Source of the DNA: Climacium dendroides
Taxonomy: Eukaryota; Streptophyta; Bryopsida; Hypnales; Climaciaceae
Reading direction: 5' to 3'
DNA length: 64,000 nucleotides
Assembly (NCBI GenBank): GCA_950106755.1
Contig: OX467083.1
Span: 44,902,555 to 44,966,554 of the forward strand
A program made the translations under genes and the position numbers. This document shows positions 49,661-60,374 of this stretch, piece after piece (the stretch's first letter is position 1; every line of letters begins with the position of its first letter). A model generated the notes under the pieces. It had not been told where the DNA came from, searched no databases, and saw nothing but the letters and a program-made list of their open reading frames with translations.

Positions 49661-49901
49661 TTACTCGCTGTTGAATTCGTGCAAGTTTTCTATCAAGGAC
49701 CGTGACGCTTTCTGAACTGCATTGTCAGTAGTCGGGATGTCGTGAGCCAAGACGGAGTAGTATATGGCGTCTTGAAAATGACAGGCGTTTTGCCGGAGCT
49801 ACTCGTACATTACTTGCAATTGAATTCATGTGCGAGCTTTCTGTCAAGGACTGTGACGTTTTCTGAAGTGTATTGTCGGTAGTCAGGACGCTGTTAGCTA
49901 G
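49661..49901 (+). repeat. Direct repeat, two ~92-bp copies, in a leader-like region
   Basis: Copies at 49,661-49,751 and 49,810-49,901 share TTACT, TTGAATTC, TCAAGGAC-GTGACG and TTCTGAA, then GCATTGTCAGTAGTCGGGA or a close variant. They sit immediately upstream of the coding-like block at 49,964. Confidence 0.75.
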
Positions 49902-49963
49902 GCCTGATCAGTGTTACGATTTTCTTCAAGACACGACTGAGATATTTAATTTTACCTATTTCC

Positions 49964-50749
49964 TTGAGAGCTGGATGCTTTGCAATGGACAGCATGGGGT
50001 CGAACTGTGAGTCATTAAACATGAAGTGGTCAACGGCACCTGCTAGGTCGAAATTAGATGTGAATGGAGGTAGTCATCTTCTTCTTCCTCCTGGCAAGTG
50101 CGTGCACACACCAATTAATATTGCGGAGAACCCGCTCGAAATCTTTGAGCCGCCGTCCCCATTGCGGAAACATTCGGGGCATCAAGTTGGTGGTAAGATT
50201 CTGAAGTTTCTGAAGGTGTGAAAGAAGTCCAATTCCGAATCGACTTCCTCCCAGGAGGTCTTTCAACCTTCTCTGACGACATTTCGATTTCCAGATCAGA
50301 GCCGTAGCAGCATTTCTGTGGAGGATGTCGACGTCGAAAGGTACTATTCCGACTCGGACCAACACAGTGGGGGCGTTAACTGTGATCGTCGTCACCGAAG
50401 CTTCTGCTCAGCAGCCTCTGAAGCGAGCTCCTCCCGAAGCTCCGCCTCCGCACAATCTTTCAACATCAAGACGAGCAGGGCGTCAGTCAAGCCGTGCGCT
50501 TCTTTCATGCTTGCCGGGTCATGGTCAGGCCATCAATCAGGCGCACAGCTCATGGCCAACATCCTCATTTCCATTTCTAAATTGGACGAAGACGACGAAT
50601 TCGGTTTTGAATACGACCATCCGTCGACGGCCCGCACGAGTCTGCGTGGCACCAATCTCAGGACGAAATGTTTACGGCTTTCGATTGCCCCTAGCAGACA
50701 TACTGTAGCTCTGCGAAACAGAATTAGGGAGGCAATGTTCCAAGATTAG
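49964..50749 (+). pseudogene. Unrecognised coding-like block with one in-frame stop
   Basis: One reading frame is open from 49,964 to 50,749 except for a TGA at 50,219. The likely start is ATG at 49,976 (MDSMGSNCESLNMKWS). The text looks like the disordered N-terminal region of a real protein: PINIAENPLEIFEPPSPLRK and GGKILKFLK before the stop, then FRFPDQSRSSISVEDVDVER and a Ser-rich stretch after it. GC content is well above the surroundings. I do not recognise the family and see no catalytic motif. The TGA falls at a potential donor (AAG|GTGTGA), and a 39-base removal ending CCCAG at 50,254 would keep the frame, but that is too short for a normal plant intron. It could be a decayed gene, an orphan first exon or a chance frame. 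Confidence 0.4.
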
Positions 50750-51243
50750 GCCGATGTTCAGTCGGCTTGCACTTGACGAGTCCAGGACTATCTCGCCGCT
50801 TCGGGAAACTGGAAATTTCTCGAATTGATAATCTTCGATAATCAATAGACGCTCACTTACAAATTAGTTTGGTGTATTTTTAGGATAGAACAATGTAGCC
50901 CTTGGTTTCGATTTAGCGCTTGCCGTAAGTGGAAGCGCATTCCATTGTGCATATATGTACTATAATTCTCGCCATTGGAATTGAAGTAGCAACTGATTTT
51001 CTTTTGTCTTCTTTCTTCCACTAATGAATATAGATTGCAAAAGGAAAAAACTCTTACAGTGTTTCTCGAAGTTCTTTTTCGATCCGCATCCTGCCTTAAC
51101 AGATATGTGGAAAAATCTCTTGAGCGAGAAGAAATCCGATAAATGAAATTCTTACCAGTATCTCCTTGCAAATCTGATCGAACTTGATCAGTAATATTTG
51201 ATACCGTGCTCCGAAGGCGGCGGTCTCCGAGGTCGATCCTCTA

Positions 51244-51666
51244 TCACATTGCAACTTCGGACAGGCCAGCACGCGCGGTTTGATTCCGAGCTAACATACT
51301 ACTGTCTCCTGCGCGCAGGCTCTTGTACTCCGTTGTTATCAGCTTAATCATTTGCACAAAGATTCCACAGCTATGGCTTCCTTCCAGTACATAATTTGAA
51401 GCCCTATCTTTGATGAAGCGGGTACGGTGCCAGTAATTTTCCGAACTACATCTATCGTCACTCGATTGCATTGCGGAGGCATTGATCAAGCTCTCCTGCA
51501 ACGAAGCTCCTTCAAAATCTGCTCCCAAAAAGAGTGAAACACGAAGTTGGTGACTGCTGCCACAGTCAGTTCCAAGGTAAGGAGGTCCTAAAACATACCA
51601 AGTTCTAAAAGCATCCTCTACGGGAGAGGTACATTTTACTTTCTTAAATGCACCATCGATGTACAA
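51244..51666 (-). other. 140-codon minus-strand open frame, unrecognised
   Basis: It is one of the longest uninterrupted frames outside the genes, in a GC-richer block. The translation (for example FRTWYVLGPPYLGTDCG, FLGADFEGASLQESL) has no motif I recognise, no signal peptide and no membrane segment. Its ATG lies inside the edge of the family A repeat at 51,655-51,880, which weakens the case for an intact gene. Confidence 0.25.
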
Positions 51667-51880
51667 GCAGCGTACATTTCAGGAGGTAGTGACCACTTCA
51701 AAAATTTGTAACCAATTCTACAAAGGTCCAAAATATATGAAACAACTGACTCGGATTAGATGTCAATTCTATTTTTTCTTTTGGTGAAAATTTACTGAAA
51801 AAATATTTCAAAAAATTTAGCTTCTCAAAAATGCAATCAACTCTTAAATGGGCACTCTATGGACCTTCTACCTTAGTTTA
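51655..51880 (+). repeat. Family A repeat, 5'-truncated copy
   Basis: Only the right arm of the terminal hairpin (GTACATTTCAGGAGGT) and the tail are present. Tail landmarks AATTCTACAAAGGTCC, TATGAAACAACT, TTTACTGAAAAAATATTTCA and CTCTTAAATGGGC match the 8.73-8.92 kb copy in order. Confidence 0.75.
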
Positions 51881-52066
51881 CACACATTGAGAACAATGAT
51901 ATTTGTAAAAAATGCAATTGCCAAGCTCTTAGCATCCAACTGCAAGTTGCATGATCAACTATCAAATGTCAAACTATTGCAACATTGAAGGTCGGTAGAG
52001 ACACTAATCAATGCAAACATGAAGGGATTTTCACATATAAATATTACACATTTCCATGTAAAATTA

Positions 52067-52315
52067 TTAAATGCCATATTTAACTACTTTTGGACTTTTC
52101 AGGGAATTTTGGACTTTGTCTAACGGGAGATCTCCGGTTGTCATAGATATCTAAAATCTAAACTTGTTGTACATTTTTCAAACCACCTAGTCCAAAATCT
52201 ATATCATATCTAGATTCCTAAAATCTATAAAAATCAAAATCTACAACTGTCTTAGATGTCCCTTTACCAATTTTGGACTTTGCAAAGTCCAAAAGTAGTT
52301 AAATATGGCATTTAA
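52067..52315. mobile_element. MITE with perfect 28-bp inverted repeats and TTAA target duplication (copy 1)
   Basis: Positions 52,071-52,098 and 52,284-52,311 are exact reverse complements. The left end reads ATGCCATATTTAACTACTTT and runs on into TGGACTTT. TTAA directly flanks both ends (52,067-52,070 and 52,312-52,315), giving a 4-bp target duplication. The 241-bp body has no coding capacity. A second copy with the same ends lies at 63,447-63,684. Confidence 0.92.
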
Positions 52316-52374
52316 GTTGATTAATGGAGATTCTATCCTAAAAATTCCTAGGATAAACTACACAATTCAACTAT

Positions 52375-52487
52375 CAATTGTGTTGGGAACAAAATTTTGT
52401 ATCACCCCCCAAATTTTCTTGCACCCCTTCATCACAAAGTGTACAATCATTGGGGGGTGATATAAAATTTTGTTCCCAACACAATTG
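52375..52487. mobile_element. Near-perfect 36-bp-arm foldback
   Basis: Arms 52,375-52,410 and 52,452-52,487 are reverse complements with a single mismatch. They start CAATTGTGTTGGGAACAAAA and end in a run of six C (or G), with a 41-base loop. It lies 60 bases from the neighbouring MITE. The high arm identity suggests recent origin. The family is not assigned. Confidence 0.85.
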
Positions 52488-52593
52488 AATTCACAATGTT
52501 GTGTGGAGAAGGATGTGTTTTTGTCTATGCAATAATTGGCAAGTTTACTATAGTCAAGACCATGCCCTTGGAACATAATGATACTGAAAGACT

Positions 52594-52780
52594 AGAAAAT
52601 TGCTAGAAAACTTCAAATTAAAAAAATGTTGGATGAAATTGCCAAATTGTAGATGAAAATAGAATTATATATATGTGATATGCACTAATGTGATATTTTC
52701 TATCCAATGTATGGATGAATGCTGAATTTGGAGCATGGCTATAATATTTAATATTGCTACTTTAGCACTTTATAAAACAT
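52594..52780 (+). repeat. Family B MITE-like repeat, third copy
   Basis: It follows the order of the 13.3-kb copy: AGAAAACTTCAAATTAAA, ATGAAATTGCCAAATTGTAG, GTGATATGCACTAATGTG and TCCAATGTATGGATGAATG, ending near CTTTAGCACTTTA. The left terminal repeat is not clear. Confidence 0.65.
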
Positions 52781-52799
52781 GAAAAAAAGTTGTTTGATA

Positions 52800-53800
52800 T
52801 AGAAAGATGATAGGAATTTTTTACCTCTATGCAAGTAGTAGAAAGGCTCATTTAACCCCCAAGGATCTAACTAATAGAGGAAGTCCAATTTCAAAACTAA
52901 AATTCAATCATAGTAATATTCAAAGCGTATTTCTATTGCTGAAAAATATAGGACACGGGTTCTTGTTTCTACTCAAACATTTTGTATCCTTCCTCAAAGC
53001 GTCCCAAATGATTGTTTTAGCTTCTATAGAAGCAACTACTTTGGAACATTGAACACGTAGGGGGCAATAAGAAAATCCATACTTTAAGTTGGTTTGGTTG
53101 TTTTGTTTTAGTTTAGCTTAATTTAGTTAGTTAGCTTGTTTTGTTTGTTACAGTGAAATCTCTTGGATCATATGTCTTAGATTGGTTGTATTCTTGGTAC
53201 TCATAGAAAGCTCTTACTAGGAGGGGTGTAAGGGCTTTGTTTAGTGGCATTTGCACCTACAATGTAAAAAACATTGAATGTCAAAGTTTTTATGAGTTAA
53301 AAAATAGAAAATTACTTTGACTTTTATTTTGAGTGTGGTAATGGCACAAGGCATACTAGTGCTACTAAAAAGGTGCCCTAATATGGATAGATGTCAATTA
53401 CTAGAAGATTGAGGTACAAAGAGAGACTAACAATTGTGCGAACAAACAACACTTTAAAAACAAGAAAACATTGGAAATGGATTGGCATCTCATGAAAAAT
53501 CTAAGTGATCAACAAGTATTGTGAATGTGAAGATGTGAAAGTTGTGTGAGATACTTTAGAGCATGAACAAATGCATTGTTAGTAAGACAAATACCTTTCT
53601 ATTGCATGTTGTCTTGAAAAAAACTATCATTGTCCTTAGGGATGCTACTATGCCTCTTTTGATTCCCTTCAAATATTGAAATGGTAATTCCAAAACATTC
53701 CCCGATATTTTAATTAATTTCAAAGTTTTGTAGACACCTGAAATATGGTGCCTTGCACATTTAGGGGTTAAGAGACCCACACCAAATATCATGCCACTTC
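52800..53800. other. AT-rich intergenic DNA, no gene seen
   Basis: Only short AT-driven frames and no repeats of note. Confidence 0.45.
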
Positions 53801-53804
53801 AAAT

Positions 53805-54110
53805 AAGGTAGGAGGTTCATAAATGGACCATCTAAGGGTTGGAATTGAATTTTGGGGAGGTAAAACATTTCAAAAATATTTTTCAATAAATTTTCCTTGA
53901 AAGACAAGTGGAATTGACATCTAACCCAAGTCGTTTTATATTTTTTAAAGCTCTATAGAATTAGTTATAAAACTTTGAAGTTGAAATGGCATAGGGCTCT
54001 AAAATGGCTCACCTCCTAAAATATACGTTGTCTGTACATTACTGAAGGCTATGAAAAAGCAACATGTACAAATAGTGTACATTTAACGAGGTGAGCCATT
54101 GAGAACTTCT
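53805..54110 (-). repeat. Family A repeat, full inverted copy with terminal hairpin
   Basis: The tail is reverse-complement related to 8.73-8.92 kb (GGTAAAACATTTCAAAAATA, GTGGAATTGACATCTAACCC). The hairpin arms are 53,997-54,038 and 54,065-54,106, with GGCTCACCTC on the left and GAGGTGAGCC on the right, and TGTACA at the inner ends. The arms differ in sequence from the 8.6-kb copy but still pair, so the fold itself appears to be kept. Confidence 0.75.
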
Positions 54111-54393
54111 TACCTTAACCCCTAAAGGACTAAATGGTGTTTTTTGGCAACATAGCAATTTTGGGCAGCTCACTACGAATGGAATTTTACTTTTGACGAC
54201 ATGGTTAAAATGTTATTGTATGATATGTAGTTTTCTTTATTCTATGGGCAATTTAGGCAGCAAAAAAACTTCTTTAAAAATCACTTTTAAAAAAAATAAG
54301 AATTTGAAATTGGTTTTCTAGATTTATTTATACATGGATATTTTTGAATCATTCCATTTTGATTAATGAGATGAAAGTTATGAGGAGTTTTAG

Positions 54394-54895
54394 TTGTGGG
54401 TAGTTTGAAGGTGGTTATGGAATGTCTACTTTAAAATAAACTTTGAAGTCCTTTATTTAACTCAAATTTTAATAATTTGGAAATAAAATAAAATAATTGG
54501 GTGTAAATTGTTTATTAAAACATTACAACCATTGGGATTAGCATTTTTCAATTTCATAAATAAATCGTTAATAATTTTGTATTTTGAATCATTTTCTACT
54601 TCTTTTTACTTTATATTTTTTTTCCTATATGTTGTACAATTCCAAATGATTTGAAAATTGTCAGGTATGTAGCCACCTTGCCTTGAAGAATGAATCCAAA
54701 GAGTAACCTCCATTTTGGACATTTTTTCATAATGATTTGACCTTAAGAAGTGCAGCTGCCTGGATTTTCGCAGGGACAAAAAAAGGATTTTTGTTACTTC
54801 AAATGCTAATATCTTGCAATCTACACGGTGAAAATTTTTGAAAATTTTTCTACATATTCTCAAACCACATTAATATAAGATCCTACGGTAAGATG
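54394..54895. repeat. Family E dispersed repeat, copy 2, rearranged
   Basis: About 54,394-54,600 is direct to 10,604-10,830. About 54,785-54,890 is reverse complement to 10,843-10,930 (AATATCTTGCAATCTA). The inversion within the unit suggests two insertions or a rearranged element. Confidence 0.65.
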
Positions 54896-55389
54896 TATCA
54901 AAAATATTTTTTTTCCAAAAAATTGGTACTTATACTAGAGATGGCAGTTTTGAAGCAGTTTTGGTGAAAACATAGTCAAAACATAGCATGGCCACTCCAA
55001 TTACTGAGTACTGACCCATCCACTGTGTCCCCAGAAGCTGCAAATTGTTGCCCTCGCAGTCTCGTCACTTCGAGCTGCACAATTCCTACGCTTTGCTGTT
55101 CCCTGTGCTGAGTTTTGCGCAGAAAACACATGCTGATGCTGACATTGCACGGTGGAGGCGAAAATTCTGTAGGTTTTCGCAATTGGGAGTCACTCCCATG
55201 TCACTTTGCCCGTCATGGCCGGAAACCCTAGCATCAGTGAAAGGTACGAAGTTTCTATTTCTTTTCTCATTGTGAACAGTGACTTCTCGTGGTAGGTCGA
55301 TTCTGCAGTCCCTCCTCACTCCAGCAGTCTATTTTGGCAACGCTGCCCTTCTTACTCCTCTCTTGCATACCCACCAGCACTCTCTAATA

Positions 55390-55715
55390 AATTTTTCTCA
55401 CGGACGATGTTTCAGCTTAAACCCTAATAAGTTAGCTCTCCTGCAGGTTTCTCCTGCCCCGCCCCTGTCGTCACTTTTCGAGGATGGAGGCCGTAGCAGC
55501 CATGGCTCCTCCTGTCGTTGCCATGTCTGCTGCTTCTCCTTCCTGTTGTTGCTCTGCTTCCACTTCCAGAGATTTGAGCTTCGCGCATTCGACAGCCCGA
55601 TGGCGAGGTTTAGAATCGTCTTCGTCGCTGCAATTTTCTGGTGGGAGAGGGTGGCTATTCGTTGAAAATTGTTCGCAGAAGGCGCAAGGCGCGGCGTGGT
55701 CGCTGCTGCGTGTCC
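55390..55715 (+). repeat. Leader/transit-peptide module, copy 2
   Basis: This is the aspartokinase counterpart of 39,020-39,315, in the same orientation about 16.4 kb away. The similarity begins before the start codon (GATGTTTCAGCTTAAACCCTA near 55,408, CCTGTCGT near 55,464) and continues through codon 65-70. Codons differ mainly by substitutions and small in-frame gaps. Confidence 0.9.
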
Positions 55716-58700
55716 AATGTGACGCCGGTGTCGCCGGTGTCGCCGTAGTGCAGGAGCGAGAGAGGCGACCGGTGACGGAGCCGGATTTCACGACGGTCAT
55801 GAAGTTTGGCGGGTCGTCCGTTGCGTCCGCTCACAGGATGCGCGAAGTCGCGCAATTGATCTTAAGCTTTCCGGAAGAGAGGCCGGTCATTGTGTTGTCG
55901 GCTATGGGCAAGACGACCAATAACCTCCTCAAGGTGCGAGTCAATAATTTTCTCAAGCTTTTAATAAATGGACGAGTAGAGAGAACTGTCATTCGGTTGC
56001 GGGCTTCAGATTTCTTGAAACTCCGCTTTGCTTCAACTGTTATTCTGGTCTATGAGGCATTGGAATGTCAAATTGTCACTTGCTGTAACAATGCCGTGAC
56101 TCTAAGAGAACGCTGCCCTGGATCTGGACGTAATGGTGAACTACTTGATCGACAGGCAGGAGAGAAGGCTGTCACATGCGGTGTGAAGGAGTCCGGTAAA
56201 ATTGAGGAGCTCAAGTTTATCAGAGATCTACATATGACGTACTACTCACTGCTTCTTTGAAACGTTTGGAGTAATGTTTTATATGGGATCTGTCCGAAGT
56301 TTTCATTTCAAATAGATGGGACCCAAGGAGCATGAGATGGTTGAATTTGTTTCTCAGAGTTTTCGATGGAAAGTTTGGGTGCTTGGATGCTTCAATATCA
56401 TGATTCTTACAAGGGGTGATAGCGACTGTTTCACCATTAGTGAGTCGAAATGGTGCTTACAAGGCTGTCTGGTGGATGAGATTTGGCAGGACAGCACGTG
56501 AACTCAAGGTGGACGAATCTTTGATCACAGGTTTGCACCTTGGCTTTATAGGTTTCTTGTGAGGTGTGACTTATAGAAAGTTGGCATGACAGAGTTGTCC
56601 CTTCGGTCAAACGGGTTGCAGATGTGTAGGCTCTTGGTGATGTTTCCACATGGTTAAAGATATGTTCATTCATCTGGTGCAGATCTTTTGGACGAGTTGG
56701 AGCAGTTACTGATGGGCATTGCTCTTATGAAGGAGCTGACGGTGCGTACCAAGGATTACTTGGTTTCCTTTGGGGAGCGTCTCTCCACCCGTGTTTTTGC
56801 AGCTTATTTGAACAATATCGGCTCTTATGCACGACAGGTCCGTGACTTTTACGCACGTCTTGACACATTGTGGTTGAATGACATCACTGAGATGTTCATT
56901 GTTAGCAACCGTGAATAGCACGCTTCCTCTTTTCATTGCACACTAACCGCACACCAGCCGGATGGAGTGGTTGCGAGAATTTTTTGTTCACATTGAATGA
57001 AAGTTGGTTTCTTTGTGAACTCTGTCTCGTAATTATTGACTGTAGAATTGCAAGAATATTTTTCGTATGACCAAGTTGTATCCTATGTGTGCGGTGGATT
57101 TGCAGTGTAGGGGAACCATTATGTTAATATGAAGATTTGTATTTTCATCACAAATGCATCACTAATCAGAAGATTTTCATGATCCTGGAATCATCTTGCT
57201 TGTGGACTCTTCATCGATAGTTGTAGGGTTTCAAATCACTAACACAGTTATGAACTTGCTTAGTGATTTGAAACATGGGGTGTGCGGTCGATTGCATAGT
57301 GTTTTTCTTTCTACTTAACCTTGAGATTGCTTGTCTGGGCGGACCTTGCAGTACGATGCATTCGATCTTGGAATCATCACAACTGATGAGTTCACGAATG
57401 CTGAAATTTTGGAGTCCACGTACCCTACTGTGAGAGAGAGGCTCCTTAAAGATCTTGAAAGAGATGCAGATAGGGGGACTCCCATATGTGTTGTTACAGG
57501 TTTCCTTGGCAAGGTATGTTCAAACTATACAGGTTCAATTTCATGCTGTTATTGTTTCGACCTAATGGCATGTTTAACCTTTACTTCAATGACTTATTGC
57601 AGTGCTAACTACGTATTTTGTCACAGGGTGTTCAAACTGGATGTGTGACCACCCTAGGACGGGGGGGTAGCGACTTAACTGCTACAGCCCTTGGTAAAGC
57701 TCTAGGTCTCCGAGAAATTCAGGTTGGTATAGTGCGCGTGATGGTGATTTCATCTGATTGATACTCATCATTGTTTTCAAGAAAGATGCCGGTAGTTCTT
57801 ATCTCGAATGTGGTCATCTTATGCCTTGTTTTTTCCCAGTAAACCCTAAACCCTGAACCCTAAACCCATAGTAGCGATCTTATTCCTTTTTTTTTCCAGT
57901 AAGGAAGAGTTTACAGGTCTGTAGTCTCGATTAAAGTGATATTCGTAGAACTATGAACGTGTACGTTAATGTTCTTAACGTTTAGGTGTAGGTAACTCAC
58001 CATTTTGATTTTATTATTCTGCCATGACATTTTGCTGAATGTGAGTGTGGAGCATGAGTGAATCTTGCTAGCCTGTGGGTTGAATTAAGATTATTAGCCT
58101 TTGTTTTCCTTAGCAGCATTTGCTCTCAACCCTGCATGAAATTTACGTACGTTTCACTGTGTGTGTGCATAAGGGATGAGTTAGTTTTAAATTGAGAGAT
58201 ATCGTTTGTGGGGCAGGTGTGGAAAGATGTTGATGGCGTCCTAACCTGCGATCCCCGAGTTTTCGCGAATGCGTTATCTGTTCCGTTCCTGACTTTCGAT
58301 GAGGCATCTGAGCTGGCCTATTTCGGTGCTCAGGTATTTTAGCTTCTTACAGAAGGGCCCTTGTTAACCGAGATTCGTTCTGTTTAGTGTCAGAAGGTGT
58401 CTGCAAGGTTTTGATGTCTCTATTTTTGATGTCGCCCTCTGCCCAAACCTCGTACGACCTTGTCCAAGAGTCAATATTTAGTATCGAATCTGTTGTAATT
58501 TCAAGCTTCAATGAAGCTGACACTGAGGTGTGGAATTTGTGGCTTTAGGTGTTACATCCTCAATCCATGAGGCCAGCCCGTGATGCAAACATACCTGTTC
58601 GTGTAAAAAATTCATACAACCCAGAGGCACCTGGTACACTCATAACAGGGGAACGTGACATGAGCAAGGTATTGATATTATTGTTGTTGATTTTAGAGTT

Positions 58701-60374
58701 GTCTTCTTGAGAACACTTTGAAACTCTATCAGTGGCAAGTCTACTCTTGTCGATTAAGAATTTGCTCCTTTGTAAATTGTTTTAGTTCAGTTGCGTTGGT
58801 GATTCTCTGTGGCTTCTCACCCTACTGCTATGTGACGTTTTCAGGCAGAGATGACGAGTATTGTTCTGAAAAAGGATGTAACAATGTTGGACATCCAAAG
58901 CACACGCATGCTCGGGCAAGTTGGGTTCCTAGCGAAGGTTTGGAAATTCAGGCTTCTCCTATTTGGACTTGGTCGGCATGTGTTTTTTCATTTTGGGCAA
59001 CTGGTAGGAAGCTGGAGTTTTGAGCTGGGTTTTAGGGGATGAAATTTGAATAGTTGTATGTTGACAATCTTTTTCAGGTGTTCACTACATTTGAGGAATT
59101 GGGGATTTCAGTAGATGTGGTGGCCACAAGCGAGGTCAGCATATCATTGACGTTGGACCCTTCCAAACTCTGGGAGCGAGCCCTCATTGAGCAGGCAAGT
59201 TTTTCATGCAGCTCTAATGCCTTTCTGTTAATTCGGAGTCACTTTCACCTCACCTTGTTTGGGGTTCGATCACCAGAGCAGTTAATATGTCATAAGGGAA
59301 TGTGATTCACGGTTGTGGAGATGACTTTTTAGTCTGTCCCTGGGTATGTATGTCCATCTTGATTGCCTTATCAGGGTAGTTATTTATTTGTGAGTCAGTT
59401 AGGAAAATTAACCTTCGCCCAAAGGTTGACAACTATGGATTTTTTGTGGCAACAGCAGGAATTGGACAAGATGAAGTCCGAGTTGTCAAGGATCGCTAAT
59501 GTGCAGCTTTTGAAGAAAAAGGCTATTATCTCTCTCATTAGCAATGTGAAGCAGTCATCAGCTGTACTTGAGAAGGTGCTGCATACAAACCATTCTCCTA
59601 CCAAATTGTTACTTGTATACAGGACTCAGTCACGTTGGATGAGGGCCTTGTTATGAGATCTGCTCGAACATTGTGGCTTTCTAATCGACTTTGAATTACC
59701 CCTCTAATCGTATAAATCACCACCTATGTACTGATTTGGTGCAGGTCTTTCGTGTCCTCAAGAAGAACAGTATTAATGTACAAATGATCTCGCAGGGTGC
59801 TTCGAAGGTATGCTTAATCTTATTTGACCGTCCTCCGAAATTGCTGTGAGACACTAATGTCGAACAGCTATCTCCATGATTAATGTCAGACGGTCACTAC
59901 ACAAGTAATACAAACTTTCTCTTATTCTCTTTGTGCTTGATGCGGAACTGATGGCGCAAGTAACATAATTGCTTTTGGATTGGATATATAAACCATTTTT
60001 TTTTTGTATCCTTGTGTATCTATAAAATTTTGTCTCCCCTTTTTTGTTTGGATGGCAATGAAACCTGAACTTCACATCTTATGTACTCTGTTTAGGAAAA
60101 GATATTTACCGATTTTTTTGTCATTTTCAAATTTTTGAAACTCTTTTACACAGGTCTAAGTGTGAAACTTATCCACCGAACCTACCGAATGTCTGGCTTT
60201 GAATGAGGGCTATTATTTTCTGTGTTGAATGTGTGGTTCCTGGGTTCTGCTTCTGAGCAGGTGAATATATCCATGGTGGTGGATGACGACGATGCTCCAA
60301 AGTGTGTGCAGGAGTTGCACAAAGTTTTCTGGCCAGATGCAGATGAGGCCAAGACAGGAAATGGTCATTTGTAA
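55484..60374 (+). CDS. AK: Monofunctional aspartate kinase, chloroplastic (lysine-sensitive type)
   Basis: The enzyme phosphorylates aspartate, the first step to lysine, threonine and methionine, in the chloroplast. Thirteen exons join in frame to 575 residues (Arabidopsis about 570): 55,484-55,933; 56,156-56,238; 56,490-56,530; 56,683-56,837; 57,352-57,513; 57,627-57,722; 58,217-58,333; 58,549-58,668; 58,845-58,937; 59,078-59,194; 59,459-59,575; 59,745-59,807; 60,261-60,374. The transit peptide covers about 1-75. The kinase domain has KFGGSSV (107-113), [11 protein letters not shown] (139-149), [11 protein letters not shown] (216-226), [12 protein letters not shown] (306-317) and [13 protein letters not shown] (331-343). 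Two ACT domains follow (about 410-560), with [27 protein letters not shown] and [15 protein letters not shown]. No homoserine dehydrogenase follows, so this is the monofunctional plant type; feedback inhibition by lysine is inferred from family. The intron after exon 10 has a GC donor. The front end resembles that of the At4g37920-type gene upstream. Confidence 0.97.
57841..57867 (-). repeat. Telomere-like motif in an aspartokinase intron
   Basis: Three AAACCCT or GAACCCT units followed by AAACCC lie in the intron between exons 6 and 7. The strand orientation is opposite to the similar motif in the At4g37920-type gene. Confidence 0.85.
59195..59458 (+). other. GC-AG intron of the aspartokinase gene
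   Basis: The reading frame and family alignment (ALIEQ then ELDKM) place the donor at CAG|GCAAGT, a good match to the known GC-AG class. The acceptor is AACAGCAG|GAA, a NAGNAG site, so an extra Gln could be included by use of the first AG. No GT donor nearby keeps the frame and the conserved residues. Confidence 0.85.

Noticed and set aside
50216..50254. A 39-base intron that would remove the TGA at 50,219 and keep frame
   Set aside because: The donor and acceptor look acceptable, but 39 bases is below the usual minimum for plant introns. The stop is more simply read as real.
50054..50395. A 113-codon minus-strand frame
   Set aside because: It is the complement of the better plus-strand coding-like block at 49,964-50,749.
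55471..55800. A 109-codon minus-strand frame over aspartokinase exon 1
   Set aside because: Shadow of the real exon, whose plus-strand frame carries the transit peptide and the kinase motif.
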